From: Hyaloperonospora brassicae
Lineage: Eukaryota > Oomycota > Peronosporomycetes > Peronosporales > Peronosporaceae
DNA: 64,000 nucleotides
Direction: 5' to 3'
Assembly (NCBI GenBank): GCA_947650285.1
Contig: CANTFL010001449.1
Coordinates: 124,001 to 188,000 of the forward strand
Position 1 is the stretch's first letter, and every line of letters begins with the position of its first letter. Shown here one piece after another: positions 8,718-18,509 of this stretch. The notes beneath the pieces are model-generated. The model did no database searches. It was not told where the DNA came from and saw only the letters and a list, made by a program, of their open reading frames with translations. Both the position numbers and the translations under genes were made by a program.

Positions 8718-10545
8718 CGGCCGCCCGTTGACAAAGTGCTGCGTGCATTGCAAAGGCAAAGGTCACGGTCTCTTGGAGCTCATTCGGACTCGTGGACCGA
8801 CACAAGTTGACGTTGTCATGATGAAGTCGAACGCTGGAATCTCATCGGGAAGGACGATCGGCGTCGGCTGTTGGACCGAGTGACTATGCGTGGTCAACAC
8901 CGCGCCCTCTGGTATCCACAAAAAGTTCGTCGACGTCAACGTGGTGAAATATCAAAGTGTTGTTGTTTGCACATGACAGCGTCGCAACTTTGTTCACATG
9001 ATGCGCGAGCGGTCTCTGGCATTATGTATTGCTCTTTTTTGTTGGCAGAGGTGCGCTAGCGACGTAGACTTCGTCAGGCAGCGCCAGCTGCCGACGCCAT
9101 ACGGTTGACACTTTTTGGATAGATGCAGACGCAACTGAACCGTTACGCACGTACTCTCTTGCAACGGAAAAGGCAAAAGGAATTGGCGTGAACGCGGCAG
9201 ACAGCGACTTTGTGCAAGTTTAGGGCTCTGTTTTTGTTGTTATTCGTGGAATAGTAATTGGCGACATATCTACCAGTGCATTGAGCTGCCGTCGAATGGT
9301 GTTGTACAGCTCACGGGCAAGGTGGACACAGACATGACCTCATAACGGCGCGTGTGTCATCAATAGCTTTTCCATGGTGTATCCTGCGTTGGCACAGGGC
9401 ACCGGGAGAGGTCGATAACGTACACGAACCACAAATAATCTCGATTCGCCTTGTAAGCTGCTTGGAGATGCCACCAGCGGCATCAACCACACTGTACCAA
9501 ACCGTGCGAATGATGTCGAGTTGATGAGCTTTGTGTCGGGTATGCACGTATTGCATCGAGGAGCAAATACTCGAGCTCCCTATTTTGTGGGACTTTGCGT
9601 GGACGTTATTTGCTGCAAAAGGCAGCCAGAAAGACAAAGACCATGCTTTGCTTGCTTGTCAAGGCGACAAAATAGGACCCCAAGACGGCAGCCACGACAT
9701 TCGCGTCATCGGTGTAGCTTTTGTCAGGCGATTGAACCATTGTCTTCATTATGCTTTGGTGGAAACGTCCCCATGAGTTGGTCTTTACATACGTGTTGGC
9801 TTGAACGCATTGCAGAGTAGGAGAAATTTGTTGTCGACACTTGTACACCCTATTTGCTGGACAGTTGAAAAGTTAGTTGACCTAGTATAGCTTATGAAGG
9901 CTTGGCCGTCAATCGCACGCACCCTGTCGATACAATCTTGCGTATACAGCTGGCAAAGGCCTCGAAGGGCCGTCCATCATCTAGTTTGGTGTCCGGTGAA
10001 TCAAATTTTGGGCAAAGTTCATGCATCTCCGACATCGACATAAAGCAATCGCACGACAAAGGCACTACCTTCACGTCCAGGCCACGAGCACCCGGGACGA
10101 CCGTTACACCGACCTACCAGCACTCAGTTCGTACATTGTTGACGTCGCAAAGCAGAACATGCTGGTGACCCGTTGCTCAAGCCAACATTTTGTGGCTGCG
10201 TAGTAGGTGTGGTGGTACATGAACTCTGTAATGATTATGCGCGGACTTGGCAATACTCATGCGCTGTCTCCGCGTGCAATGGAGAGCAAATACCTGCTAA
10301 CAAGACGCGTTTGATGTCGTGAGTGCAAGCAGGATCGTACTGGCTGCACAGTCTTGTGTATTTGCCACAACAATCTTTACCCAGGCACCCTCGGTCAACT
10401 TTGCCGCGCCCCCCCGCCTACGGTATAAACATGCCAATACCCATAAAACTTCTATAGTTTCGACCCGATTCCTGTACGGCGCCACAAGCATAGCGAGTGC
10501 CTAATGCGACAGCGTATCACAACACGTGAAAACATGAGGTAAAGC
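8718..10545. other. Unresolved intergenic tract
   Basis: Several frames of 60-100 codons look weakly protein-like, for example 9531-9776 (WDFAWTLFAAKGSQKDKDHA) and 9902-10168. They sit in different phases, and I could not join them by clear splice sites. They may be exons of a gene I do not recognise, or remains of one. Confidence 0.3.
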
Positions 10546-11329
10546 CTGAAGTTTGGTGGCCATCTAGCAAAGCAAGGTGACAGTATCTCGCGACAGCACA
10601 TCTCTATCAAATACGCAAAAGAGCTTATCAGGTACTTCCACGTAGACACTACGATTACAAGACACAGCGGAGTTGCCGACATTGTGGCTGCATAGGCGAC
10701 TAAGAAGGGCAAGAGAAAAATTATAGAGCCACCACCTCAGCTCATCGTTTGTAGAATCGTTGACACAGCAAGTGCTCTGCTACGTACACAGTATGTTGTT
10801 CTCTTACTTTTGTTCCTACCAGCAAAGGTCAACAAGCTGGGGTTGCCATTATTATCCATAGCAAATGCTCTAATATGGAGCGGATGGCTCACACCACAGA
10901 TCATCTGGCAATATGATGCAAAGGTCCAATCGAGTGACATCGGGGCCTCACGGTCTACCAGATGTGACACTGAACAGCAACAACTTTTTAGCGATGGTGC
11001 TTCGGTGCTGATTCCGACACGGAAATGGAAGCTGACAGCATTCGTGGGACGAAATACGATGTGCTTGACACGAGCGGTCCCGCACACTTGCGTGGTGCCT
11101 TGTGTTGTGTGTCCCATTCGAGATTCAAGACGTCCCGTTCGTGATCTTGCTCGGTAGCACATGTGTTCTGGAGATAACTGCAGCAACTTTCGTGGCAGTT
11201 GGTACGTCAATAGCTGAACCCGACTGTTCGTTTGCTCGCGTAGCACCAGTCAAAGAGAATACAGAAGCTATGAAGGATACGAACTCACCCAAGACGTGCA
11301 TGCGACGGTTGCGCAACCTGTCGAGCTAA
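10546..11329 (+). pseudogene. Probable gene relic or unannotated exons, function unknown
   Basis: One frame stays open from about 10546 to 11157 except for a single TAG at 10693-10695. It has stretches that look coding (ISIKYAKELIRYFHVDTT, LLLLFLPAKVNKLGLPLLS, LIWSGWLTPQIIWQYD). A second frame, 11102-11329, takes over with VPFVILLGSTCVLEITAATF. The hydrophobic runs suggest a membrane protein. One stop in about 200 codons could mean a recent pseudogene, a missed intron or a sequencing error. No family is recognised. Confidence 0.35.
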
Positions 11330-11630
11330 ATCTCAGGTCCGTAAGCGCTAGTACGCAAATCAGAGCTCCTTAGTTCTTCATGGACCTCTTTGAAGACCGC
11401 ATTGACCAGCTCTCAGAACCTGCCACGCGACGCAACAACTATCTATCCGACAGCCTCAAGGACAAAGTGCTGGGCCATGCATTCGTCTCCAGGTCTCGTC
11501 TCTCTCATGGAAAATGCGTGCGCAGAATGACATCAATCAGTTTCATACGACAACGATGTAACTAAAGTAAAAGGAATGAGGACAAGCACACGATCAATTG
11601 ATTCTGCCCAACGAACACCCTGCAAAAAGC

Positions 11631-13787
11631 TCAGCCACATCCCGACTCCGTCGACTGGTAGGCAAACTCAACAACCTTCCCATCTTTCGTACGACGGAAG
11701 CGCGTTTCGACGGGGTCAAAGCCCTGCTCCTTCGAGTTGTATAATGCCCAAGGTGGCGTAGGGGCCGTGTAATCGTCCGCTGTAAACGGCGTGCCGTCTT
11801 CGTAGAACTTCGTGACGAGCTCATTAAAGCGCGAGAAGTCAATCCAAGTGTGCCACATTCCGTCACGACAAAACTTCTTCTTCGCAATCAGCACACAGTT
11901 CGAGTGTGCGTGCTCCGATGCTAGCGCGTAGTCCCCACTTACACGATCACAGAGAGCTGCACAGAAGCTGCGCACTTCCTCATGCCACGGCACGTTCTTC
12001 ATGGTCAAAGTAGACCCATCCGACTTTCCGCAGTATGTTACGGCCTTCACCTCGATAAAGTCAGGCTGGCCAATGTTGATGAGCTCGGCGTAATTATCGA
12101 GCTCTTCCATGTTGTAGGACTTGACCAACGTCAAACGGTACACCGTGCGCTGCCCCTTGTGCCTGAGCTCTTCCAGACACGCAAGAAATCGCTCCCAAAA
12201 GTCTTTGAACAACGGGCGATCGACAGCGCGCAGTGACTCCTTCGTGGCAGCGTCGACACTGACGTATAGTTGCGTGATCGGGTCGAGTGCAGCAATCTTT
12301 TCGGGAAACTGAGCATTCGTAACCAGGAAGGACGAGATGTGACGATTGTGAAGCTGCCTGCAAAACTCATTGATCTGTGGGTACATAATGGCCTCGCCCA
12401 CGAGGGACAGCGCGCAGTGACGCACATTAAACGCTTCGTTCCATCGTGCAGGAATCAATCCAGGAAGTCCCTTCAGCTCCTTGATCATGCTCTGATGGCG
12501 CTCAATAGAGCCCTTCACGAGTGTCTCGGCATCATCCATCTTCCACCGCCAGACACGACCAACAGGGTTTTTGTGGTGACGCCAGCAAAAGACACATTTG
12601 TTGGCGCATGCTAGACTAGGTGTCGTCTCCATACACTGGTAGCTCGTAATCCCGTAAAATGCGTGCTTGTAGCAGCCACCTCGTCCACGTAGTTGGTGCT
12701 TCGTCCAGCGACAAAGTTTCACAGCGCTATGCGTGCCAATGATCTTGTATCCCTCTTTTGTCAACGCTTTGCGTTGCATCGGAGTGACCATTTCGCGCGA
12801 CATATTCGCAGCCTCGGACTCCTTCATCGACTTTCCTATATCCTCCACATCCACCATACCACTTTCATCGCTGGTGTTTTGCTCCTTCTGCTCTTCATCG
12901 TCGGAAAACTCATCCACTAGAAACTGCTCATTCATACGATCTTCCTCGTTAGGCTCCACGCTTTCTCCGTTTGCCGCGGCTGCTTCCACCTTTCCAGCTC
13001 TCTTAAGACGGCGAAACTCCTTCTGCGACAGCCACTCCTTCTTTCCAGCTGTATCAGCAGCCTTCCTTTCAGCTCCATCTTTGTTCAATGCAGCCACCGC
13101 CTTCTCTGAGCTGTACTCGCACATTGCAGCAATTAAATTGTCCATCCAAACATCAAACTGCTTGAGCTGATCGACATTATCGTCGCCCAGACCCAAGGCC
13201 ACCAACGACGGTGAGCCCAGATCACTCAGGTCACGGTCCAAGTTTTTCGCAGCTGTAGCGTAGTCATCATCATATTCTGCATTGCCCAACCCAAAGACGG
13301 CGTGCGGCACATGGCTGAGCCAGGACTTGGCCACACGAAAGTCTTGCGTCATGTCCGTGATCCAGTTGCAAAACACACGCGCATCTTCTGGCGGCTTGCC
13401 ATGCGTCCAAGTGGACAGAATCGCCACCACAATGGTCTCTTGCTCCAGGTTGTCCTGGTCATAGTCTCTCATGTTCACCACGCTCGTCTGGAAGTGAAAG
13501 CCGGAAATGTTCAGCGCAAATAGCGACCGCTGCAGCGTCTCGGCCAGCGTCTTGGAAACGCCCATCTGCGTGCCATACACTATACGGACCGGCACGGGCT
13601 TGGGCTCGTCGCTCTTCTGCGTGCAGCTCGAGCTCTTCTTCGCCTTCTTCTTGCGCAACGCGGCAGTAGCATCAGTGGGCAGCAGTTGGGGCTGCACAGA
13701 CAGGTACATGAGCACGCCCACCGCCACGAGCAGCAGACTGACGCCCGCGCCAGTAGCAGGCGACAGCATCTCCAGTCGATTGGTCAA
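11631..13787 (-). CDS. TYW1: tRNA 4-demethylwyosine synthase TYW1
   Basis: An intronless gene of 718 residues. TYW1 makes the tricyclic core of wybutosine at G37 of tRNA-Phe, using S-adenosylmethionine and pyruvate. Order seen: a hydrophobic segment at about 16-35 (a probable membrane anchor); a flavodoxin domain at about 67-225 with the FMN loop VYGTQMGVSKT; a charged, acidic linker at about 225-345; then a radical-SAM domain. The cluster-binding cysteines are C394, C398 and C401 in SLACANKCVFCW. Other signatures are SLVGEAIMYPQI, FIEVKAVTYCGKS and the end WIDFSRFNELV. The length is normal for eukaryotic TYW1. It is divergent from the ATP synthase epsilon gene, with 312 bp between the start codons, so the two probably share a promoter region. 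The identification is firm; the endoplasmic-reticulum location is inferred from the anchor. Confidence 0.95.
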   Translation of the reverse strand: MTNRLEMLSPATGAGVSLLLVAVGVLMYLSVQPQLLPTDATAALRKKKAKKSSSCTQKSDEPKPVPVRIVYGTQMGVSKTLAETLQRSLFALNISGFHFQTSVVNMRDYDQDNLEQETIVVAILSTWTHGKPPEDARVFCNWITDMTQDFRVAKSWLSHVPHAVFGLGNAEYDDDYATAAKNLDRDLSDLGSPSLVALGLGDDNVDQLKQFDVWMDNLIAAMCEYSSEKAVAALNKDGAERKAADTAGKKEWLSQKEFRRLKRAGKVEAAAANGESVEPNEEDRMNEQFLVDEFSDDEEQKEQNTSDESGMVDVEDIGKSMKESEAANMSREMVTPMQRKALTKEGYKIIGTHSAVKLCRWTKHQLRGRGGCYKHAFYGITSYQCMETTPSLACANKCVFCWRHHKNPVGRVWRWKMDDAETLVKGSIERHQSMIKELKGLPGLIPARWNEAFNVRHCALSLVGEAIMYPQINEFCRQLHNRHISSFLVTNAQFPEKIAALDPITQLYVSVDAATKESLRAVDRPLFKDFWERFLACLEELRHKGQRTVYRLTLVKSYNMEELDNYAELINIGQPDFIEVKAVTYCGKSDGSTLTMKNVPWHEEVRSFCAALCDRVSGDYALASEHAHSNCVLIAKKKFCRDGMWHTWIDFSRFNELVTKFYEDGTPFTADDYTAPTPPWALYNSKEQGFDPVETRFRRTKDGKVVEFAYQSTESGCG

Positions 13788-14099
13788 GTGAGCTCTTCGC
13801 GACCAACCGGTTTTGGAAGGACCGACTCAGATATCTGAGTCTCTGAGTCGGCGACTCGACAAAAGACAGCATCGGTCGATCGACGGTGGGAGCTGCCGAG
13901 AGTCTGTCCATTAACCAATCACCGCTCGTTGAATGACGCTCGGGCATTGTCATTCGCGCATATTCACAAGCTGTTGCGCCGCATCATTGGTGGATATTGG
14001 CCAGCTAACACTTGGCTCAGAGACGTTGGGCGCCCGCGCCTCCCTCCCCTCGGCACAACCTCCGAACGAGCGTCCACGAGAGCAGAGCGAGAGAGAGAA
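13788..14099. promoter_or_regulatory. Shared divergent promoter region of TYW1 and ATP synthase epsilon
   Basis: This 312-bp gap separates two divergent start codons of housekeeping genes. It has a short repeat of ATCTGAGT/CTGAGTC units near 13828-13855 and an AG-rich leader just before the epsilon ATG. No TATA box is evident. Confidence 0.4.
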
Positions 14100-14437
14100 A
14101 TGGCGACCAAAGGCACGTCGTTATGGCGCATGGCGGGCGTGTCGTACCTGCAGTACGTGAACCAGTCGGCGGTTGTGCTGCGCTCGGCGCTGAAGGATCC
14201 GGTGAAGAGCACAGTGCAGGCGCGTTCGAACGTGGAGTTTGCCGGCTTCAAGTGGGCCAATGGCGAGCGCGGCGAACGCGGTACGGGCAGTGCTGCGGAC
14301 TGGAGATAGTCGTTGTGGCCACTGATGTGTGCGTTTGTTTGTCTCTCGTGTGTGTGTGTGTGCTGCTGCTGCTGCTGCGGGTGGCAGTGGACGTGGACTC
14401 GATCAAGACGATCGCAGAGGCGTTCAAGAAAGCGTAA
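14100..14437 (+). CDS. ATP5F1E: Mitochondrial ATP synthase F1 epsilon subunit
   Basis: Two exons, 14100-14280 and 14388-14437, join in frame to give 76 residues. Subunit epsilon is the small stalk protein of mitochondrial F1. The diagnostic start is LWRMAGVSYLQYVNQSAVVL, matching the family pattern of W-R-x-A-G-x-S-Y-x-x-Y followed by a short helix, then ALKDPVK. The second exon adds a lysine-rich helix (SIKTIAEAFKKA). The intron (107 nt) starts GTACGG and ends GGCAG. The family has no cleaved presequence and none is seen here. It is slightly longer than the yeast and human proteins (about 50-62 residues). The joined frame and the family match make this firm despite the small size. Confidence 0.9.
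14349..14378 (+). repeat. (GT)n-(GCT)n microsatellite inside the epsilon intron
   Basis: Alternating GT units pass directly into five or six GCT units, just before the 3' splice site of the epsilon intron. Two short simple repeats abut, so the length is likely variable. Confidence 0.8.
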
Positions 14438-15085
14438 GCGTACGGCGCCGCAGGGAATGGGACCGCAACGACAGTCGCCGGTACTGAGCCGCTGCTTGGA
14501 GAGGGAACAGGAAACAAACTAAACAGTGTCAAAACTGGCGAAAGACAACGACGAGGAACAACGAGACGTGCAGCTGCTCTGTGTCTCATTCCCTGGTTCC
14601 CTCGCTCTCTCTCTCTCTCTCCTCTCGTCTCTCTTCTTGGCGATGGCACGCGAAGAGGACAGTGCGAGTGTCGTCCTGTGCTCACTGACAGCCCAATGTG
14701 CCCGTCGTGGGGACTGAACAGACAAAACAAGGGTCGAATGTGCTCTCATGTTGACGCACTAATGGTCGCCGGCCGTTCCTCCGCCGTTGCCGTGCGGTGC
14801 TGTATGGCTGCTACACATGAGTGCAACAGAGAGAAGAGGTAGAGGTACGTCGTGGACGAACGTCTGCGTCCCGACACACGCGCGGATATAGCAGAGACGA
14901 AACGCCGTCCCATGCAATGACGACAATCCACCGATACCGTCGAGACAAGACACGAGACGACAATCAATGGGTACACCCAGCAGCTTCCACCCGTCTCTCC
15001 ATCTCTCCATCCACGAGCGGCTCAATGGCCCCCACCAACGAGACGACGCAAAGCACAGGCACTCCACTGCACGTGTCGTAGTCGG
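14438..15085. other. Intergenic, with a CT-rich microsatellite
   Basis: No gene is recognised between the epsilon stop and the RBR ligase stop. A run of CT/CTC units lies at about 14602-14636 (CTCTCTCTCTCTCTC, then CTCTCGTCTCTC). Confidence 0.6.
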
Positions 15086-16300
15086 TCAAGACCCACGGCG
15101 TCCGTAGTCCTCCATCGGGCCGCGCCAATGTATCGCGACCTCTGCCTCCCGCTCGATAGCGCGAACGTACGACGCCCGCGCGTACTTGTGCCGTCGGAAC
15201 GCGTCCTTTGCGTACTGGTACCCCACCACCGGCGGCAGCACCACCGCCGCCAGTCCGGCGCCTGCCACTGCCGCAACGGCTGCCACCGCAACGATCGCTG
15301 TCTTTGTCACGACCCGCAACGGCGCGCAGCAGCCGAACTTGGGGCTCTCGGACCGCAGAAACCGCAGCGGGAGGCACAGCGCCTCGTCGTGGGCGCGCCA
15401 CGACCGCCGACACGCCCAGCAGAACTCGTACTCGCACTGGACGCACTGCATGTGCGCGCAGCCGCCCTGTTTCTCAATGACGGCCCTGCAGCGCGGACAC
15501 GCGCGCACGTTGTGGCGCTTTTGCCAGCGCCGAAAGCGCTTCTCCACGCGCCGACACGTCGCGAGCGCGTGGAACGCACCGCCGCAGCGCATACACGACT
15601 CGAAGCCACACGTGTCGCACTGCACGCGGCGCGTGGACGTGTGGAGCGGTTCCGCAATGACCGCAGCGCACCCGGCGCGCGGACAGAAGCGGACGCCCAC
15701 CTGCTGGTTCGCGACGAACGCAGTGTACTTGGCGAACGTCGGCGACGACACGGAAGCGGCAATGAGCTCGTGCGACAGCGGCCGCGCGCACTGCGGCGCC
15801 GGACAGACCATCTTCGTGGCCGACACAGCGCCTTCCTGCACTTTGAGCGCAATGTACCAGCGCGTGCAGCTGGCGCAGAACGCGGTGCAGCAGGTCGCAC
15901 ACACGTGCGCCGCGCGCACGTCGAGCGGGTCAAAGCAGATTTGGCACTCGCCTGCGCGCGTCGAGTCCACGAGGCCGTCGCGTGGGTCACACGTGGGCGC
16001 CGACGCGCTCGTGAAAGACGCGTCGGCGGACTCGCGTTGTGGATTGGGTTCGGGGGGTGGCACGAGCGCTCGCGTGCGGTGGTCTTCGGACGTCTGTCGC
16101 TGTCGACAGACGGACGCTGAAGAGGCTGAGGAAGAGGCTGAGGACGTCGGTCGCCGGCGATCGCGACGACGTCGTTGCGTCCGGTACGTCGAGTAGCACT
16201 GGTGGTCGTGCAGCTTGGGGAGGCTCGCGCGCTCTGTCTTGACGTGGTGCTCGAGCTGCGACTTGCCGCAGAAGGTTTGGCGGCGCAGAGCGGCGGCCAT
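15086..16300 (-). CDS. RBR-type E3 ubiquitin ligase with C-terminal membrane segment
   Basis: The protein is 404 residues from the ATG at 16300. It is intronless and very GC-rich. Order: a basic, Ser-rich N-terminal region; RING1 at about 119-172 (CQICFDPL, then CTAFCASCTRWY); an in-between-RING domain at about 205-250 (FCPRAGCAAVI, CDTCGFESCMRCG); and RING2 from about 268 (ACPRCRAVIEKQGGCAHMQC, then FCWAC). The catalytic cysteine that takes ubiquitin in RBR enzymes corresponds to C281 in GGCAHM and is present. A hydrophobic alanine/valine-rich segment at about 332-356 should anchor it to a membrane, as in the RNF19/RNF144 groups. The frame runs open to 16564, but the upstream part looks like leader. 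The start at 16300 is chosen because MAAALRRQTFCGK opens the first ordered segment. Substrates are unknown. Confidence 0.85.
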   Translation of the reverse strand: MAAALRRQTFCGKSQLEHHVKTERASLPKLHDHQCYSTYRTQRRRRDRRRPTSSASSSASSASVCRQRQTSEDHRTRALVPPPEPNPQRESADASFTSASAPTCDPRDGLVDSTRAGECQICFDPLDVRAAHVCATCCTAFCASCTRWYIALKVQEGAVSATKMVCPAPQCARPLSHELIAASVSSPTFAKYTAFVANQQVGVRFCPRAGCAAVIAEPLHTSTRRVQCDTCGFESCMRCGGAFHALATCRRVEKRFRRWQKRHNVRACPRCRAVIEKQGGCAHMQCVQCEYEFCWACRRSWRAHDEALCLPLRFLRSESPKFGCCAPLRVVTKTAIVAVAAVAAVAGAGLAAVVLPPVVGYQYAKDAFRRHKYARASYVRAIEREAEVAIHWRGPMEDYGRRGS

Positions 16301-17230
16301 TTTCTCGACGGCTTTGGCTGCCGCGGGGCACGAAGCAGTGTGTGGTTCCTCTGGGGCGAAGCGCCGATTCGCGTCTGCGCTCTTGCCGGCGCCGGTCTGG
16401 AACGCGCTGGCACAGACGGACCGTTCCGACACTGCACTTGAGCTGAATTTCCAGCCGCGTGCGACGATTCGCGAGGCGCGGGACGCGAAAGGCTCAGCCC
16501 GCGTCGGTGTGTTCCACTCGGCGACCACATTGGATGAAACACGTGGAAAGGGACGAACGCGCATCTTCGCGCAGCATCTTCGCGGAAGGATTTTTTCACC
16601 GACGCTACTGCGTGCGACTGCTTAGGCGTCTTCGTGTCCGACGCAGCACCAAAAGCCGCAGCGGCCACGGACCGGTGCACTGTAGCGTGACACAGTAGCG
16701 ACAAGACGCGGTGAAAGCGCTGGAGGGGAAGTAAAGGGACTGGTGGAATCAGATGCGGCTGCGGGTGACGTGTGATCTTGAAAGGCCGAGCAGGACGTGC
16801 AGTCGTTGGACAGCCGATGTGGTGGCGTTTCTATGGAGAGCGCACCGACATCTGACTACAGGTGGGGAGAGGAGGACCGGTGGGGAAAACACGACGAGTT
16901 TGACGGATTGCATCGATCTGCAAACGAAGCACATGTCGTCGTCAGTCGTGAGCTAACGTTTGCTTTAGTCTCTCGACGCGGCGGCTATCACGCACCTGCT
17001 CTGGCGTTTGGAACGGATCGGGTTCGAACAGGAGAACGCCTCAGTCGCGTCACCCATCTTTCTGATGTGGCAAGCACAGCACATCCTCTTTTTGTCTCTA
17101 TCTTTGCTTGGAAGGCCGTGCGAGTAGTAGGAATAGGAGTAGTAGGACCCACCGCACGTCTCGAGGCTGCAATCCAACTTCTCGCACACCCGCCGGCCGT
17201 GCTATTCCTTGATCTTCCGCCCTGACGATG
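16301..17230. other. Intergenic, no recognised gene
   Basis: GC-rich leader of the RBR gene on the left, then sequence with only short, overlapping frames. No domain, tRNA-like fold or repeat was found. Confidence 0.5.
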
Positions 17231-17836
17231 TCATCCACTCACTACTTCTGTAATCGACGCCAAACTACTTCGAGGCCCAAGCGGTGGGACACTTGACGAT
17301 GATTTGACCAGAGCTGTAGTCGCGCCTCGCTCGACTATCTCGGCGACAGTCGAGGGGGTATCCTGCTTCGTTGCAACCGAGAGCGAGACCCCATCGGGTT
17401 TCTGACCGGGTACCATCCACAGCGTACACCGAATGCGATGTCTGTGCCAATCGGGCTCTAGTGGGCCGCTTGCAAAGTCGCTCGTGCAGTGCTTGCAGAA
17501 AGTCATGTCATCGATGAGCCCATTTGCTTTCATTGAGAACACACCGCTAAATGTGCTTACGTGTTCTCGCGCCCGCGAGTTCTCGAACGCTTCGTGCTCT
17601 GTTCTCGGAACGCCGACCGCAGCAACATACAGACCGATTGATGACCACCAAATGTATGTGGATGGGATCCAGTCGACGTGTGTTGGACTAGAACACGCAA
17701 CAAGACCAGTAGGCTGAATGAGGCCTTTCACATTCGTTTCTTGTCCATATTGCAGCGGTTCAACATATTCTAGCCGTGACGTTTGCTTCAGCCGGAGTAC
17801 GCAGGTGTCTACTGTCTCAACGTCCGCGATCTTCAT
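17231..17836 (-). CDS. Hypothetical 201-residue protein
   Basis: An open frame with an ATG at 17836 (MKIADVETVDTCVLRLKQTS) and no domain I recognise. It has an aromatic stretch (STYIWWSSIGLYVAAVG), a Cys/His-rich patch (DDMTFCKHCTSD, DWHRHRIRC) and a Ser-rich end. The W/Y-rich segment and the Cys pair resemble pieces of the large oomycete START/FYVE-like family, but too weakly for a call. It may be a fragment of a longer gene, since protein-like sequence continues upstream only in other frames (18087-18269). Expression evidence would decide whether it is real. Confidence 0.35.
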   Translation of the reverse strand: MKIADVETVDTCVLRLKQTSRLEYVEPLQYGQETNVKGLIQPTGLVACSSPTHVDWIPSTYIWWSSIGLYVAAVGVPRTEHEAFENSRAREHVSTFSGVFSMKANGLIDDMTFCKHCTSDFASGPLEPDWHRHRIRCTLWMVPGQKPDGVSLSVATKQDTPSTVAEIVERGATTALVKSSSSVPPLGPRSSLASITEVVSG

Positions 17837-18509
17837 CCGATCGGACTTTCACTTTGCTGACAAGCAGTGCAAGTTCGCATAAAGAAGGAGCTACATGAGC
17901 TACCTACGCCCATCCGTTTTGCTCAGTCAGTGGATACGAAGCGTAATTTTGTGCTTTGTCAATCCGTTCATGGGACACACGTCCGAGGCAACGATTGTGT
18001 GAGCGCCTAGTGGGTTTGTCCGGCATAGTGAATCTTGTGTGCCTCACGTGGTCAGCACAAAGTGCTGAATACGGAGAAAATCGGTGTCAATACCCTTCGA
18101 TGTCATTACCATTCCACGCAAATAGTTTTTGTTTAGAGCTCACAGATACATCGCTCGTGTCGTGAGAATACCTTTTGTGAGACTCGATGCCTGGATCAAC
18201 ACACGTTAAATCCACAAGGTTCAGCTCGGCAAAGTGTTCACAACTTGTCGATGCGTAAGCTCTTGACACTTCGGCGACCTAATGCAATCAAATCAGAATT
18301 CAGTCGATGCCCATTAGCTTAATAGCAATCTGAATAGCTGAACTCAATGCCCTTTGTGCTGCCGGACTGCTCCGAGCTCAACGACTGAGGACCGTAAACC
18401 CAGTAGTGTCGCAAGCAATGATGCCGACATCTCTTCAGCCATTACAGCCGCGTGAGCATCTGGTGAGTGACCACGCTCGTGCTCGATCGCATCAACACCT
18501 CCCATCTGA
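17837..18509. other. Intergenic, possible fragment of a leftward gene
   Basis: A 60-codon frame at 18087-18269 on the minus strand is weakly protein-like (CEHFAELNLVDLTCVDPGIE). It could be an upstream exon of the 201-residue frame, but no clean splice join was found. Otherwise nothing is seen. Confidence 0.3.

Noticed and set aside
14100..14309. ATP synthase epsilon read through without an intron
   Set aside because: The unspliced frame ends in a short meaningless tail; the spliced form restores the family-like lysine-rich C terminus.
15128..16196. Plus-strand frames of 330 and 336 codons opposite the RBR ligase
   Set aside because: Arg/Ala/Pro-rich composition typical of antisense frames in GC-rich genes, no domain, and exactly opposite a gene with full RBR motifs.
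15307..16704. Minus-strand frame of 465 codons overlapping the RBR gene
   Set aside because: A frame shadow: low-complexity Arg/Ser sequence with no motif, while the neighbouring frame carries the RING-IBR-RING cysteines.
17020..17045. GGGTTCGAACAGG as a tRNA B box
   Set aside because: No matching A box, acceptor stem or anticodon arm could be built around it.
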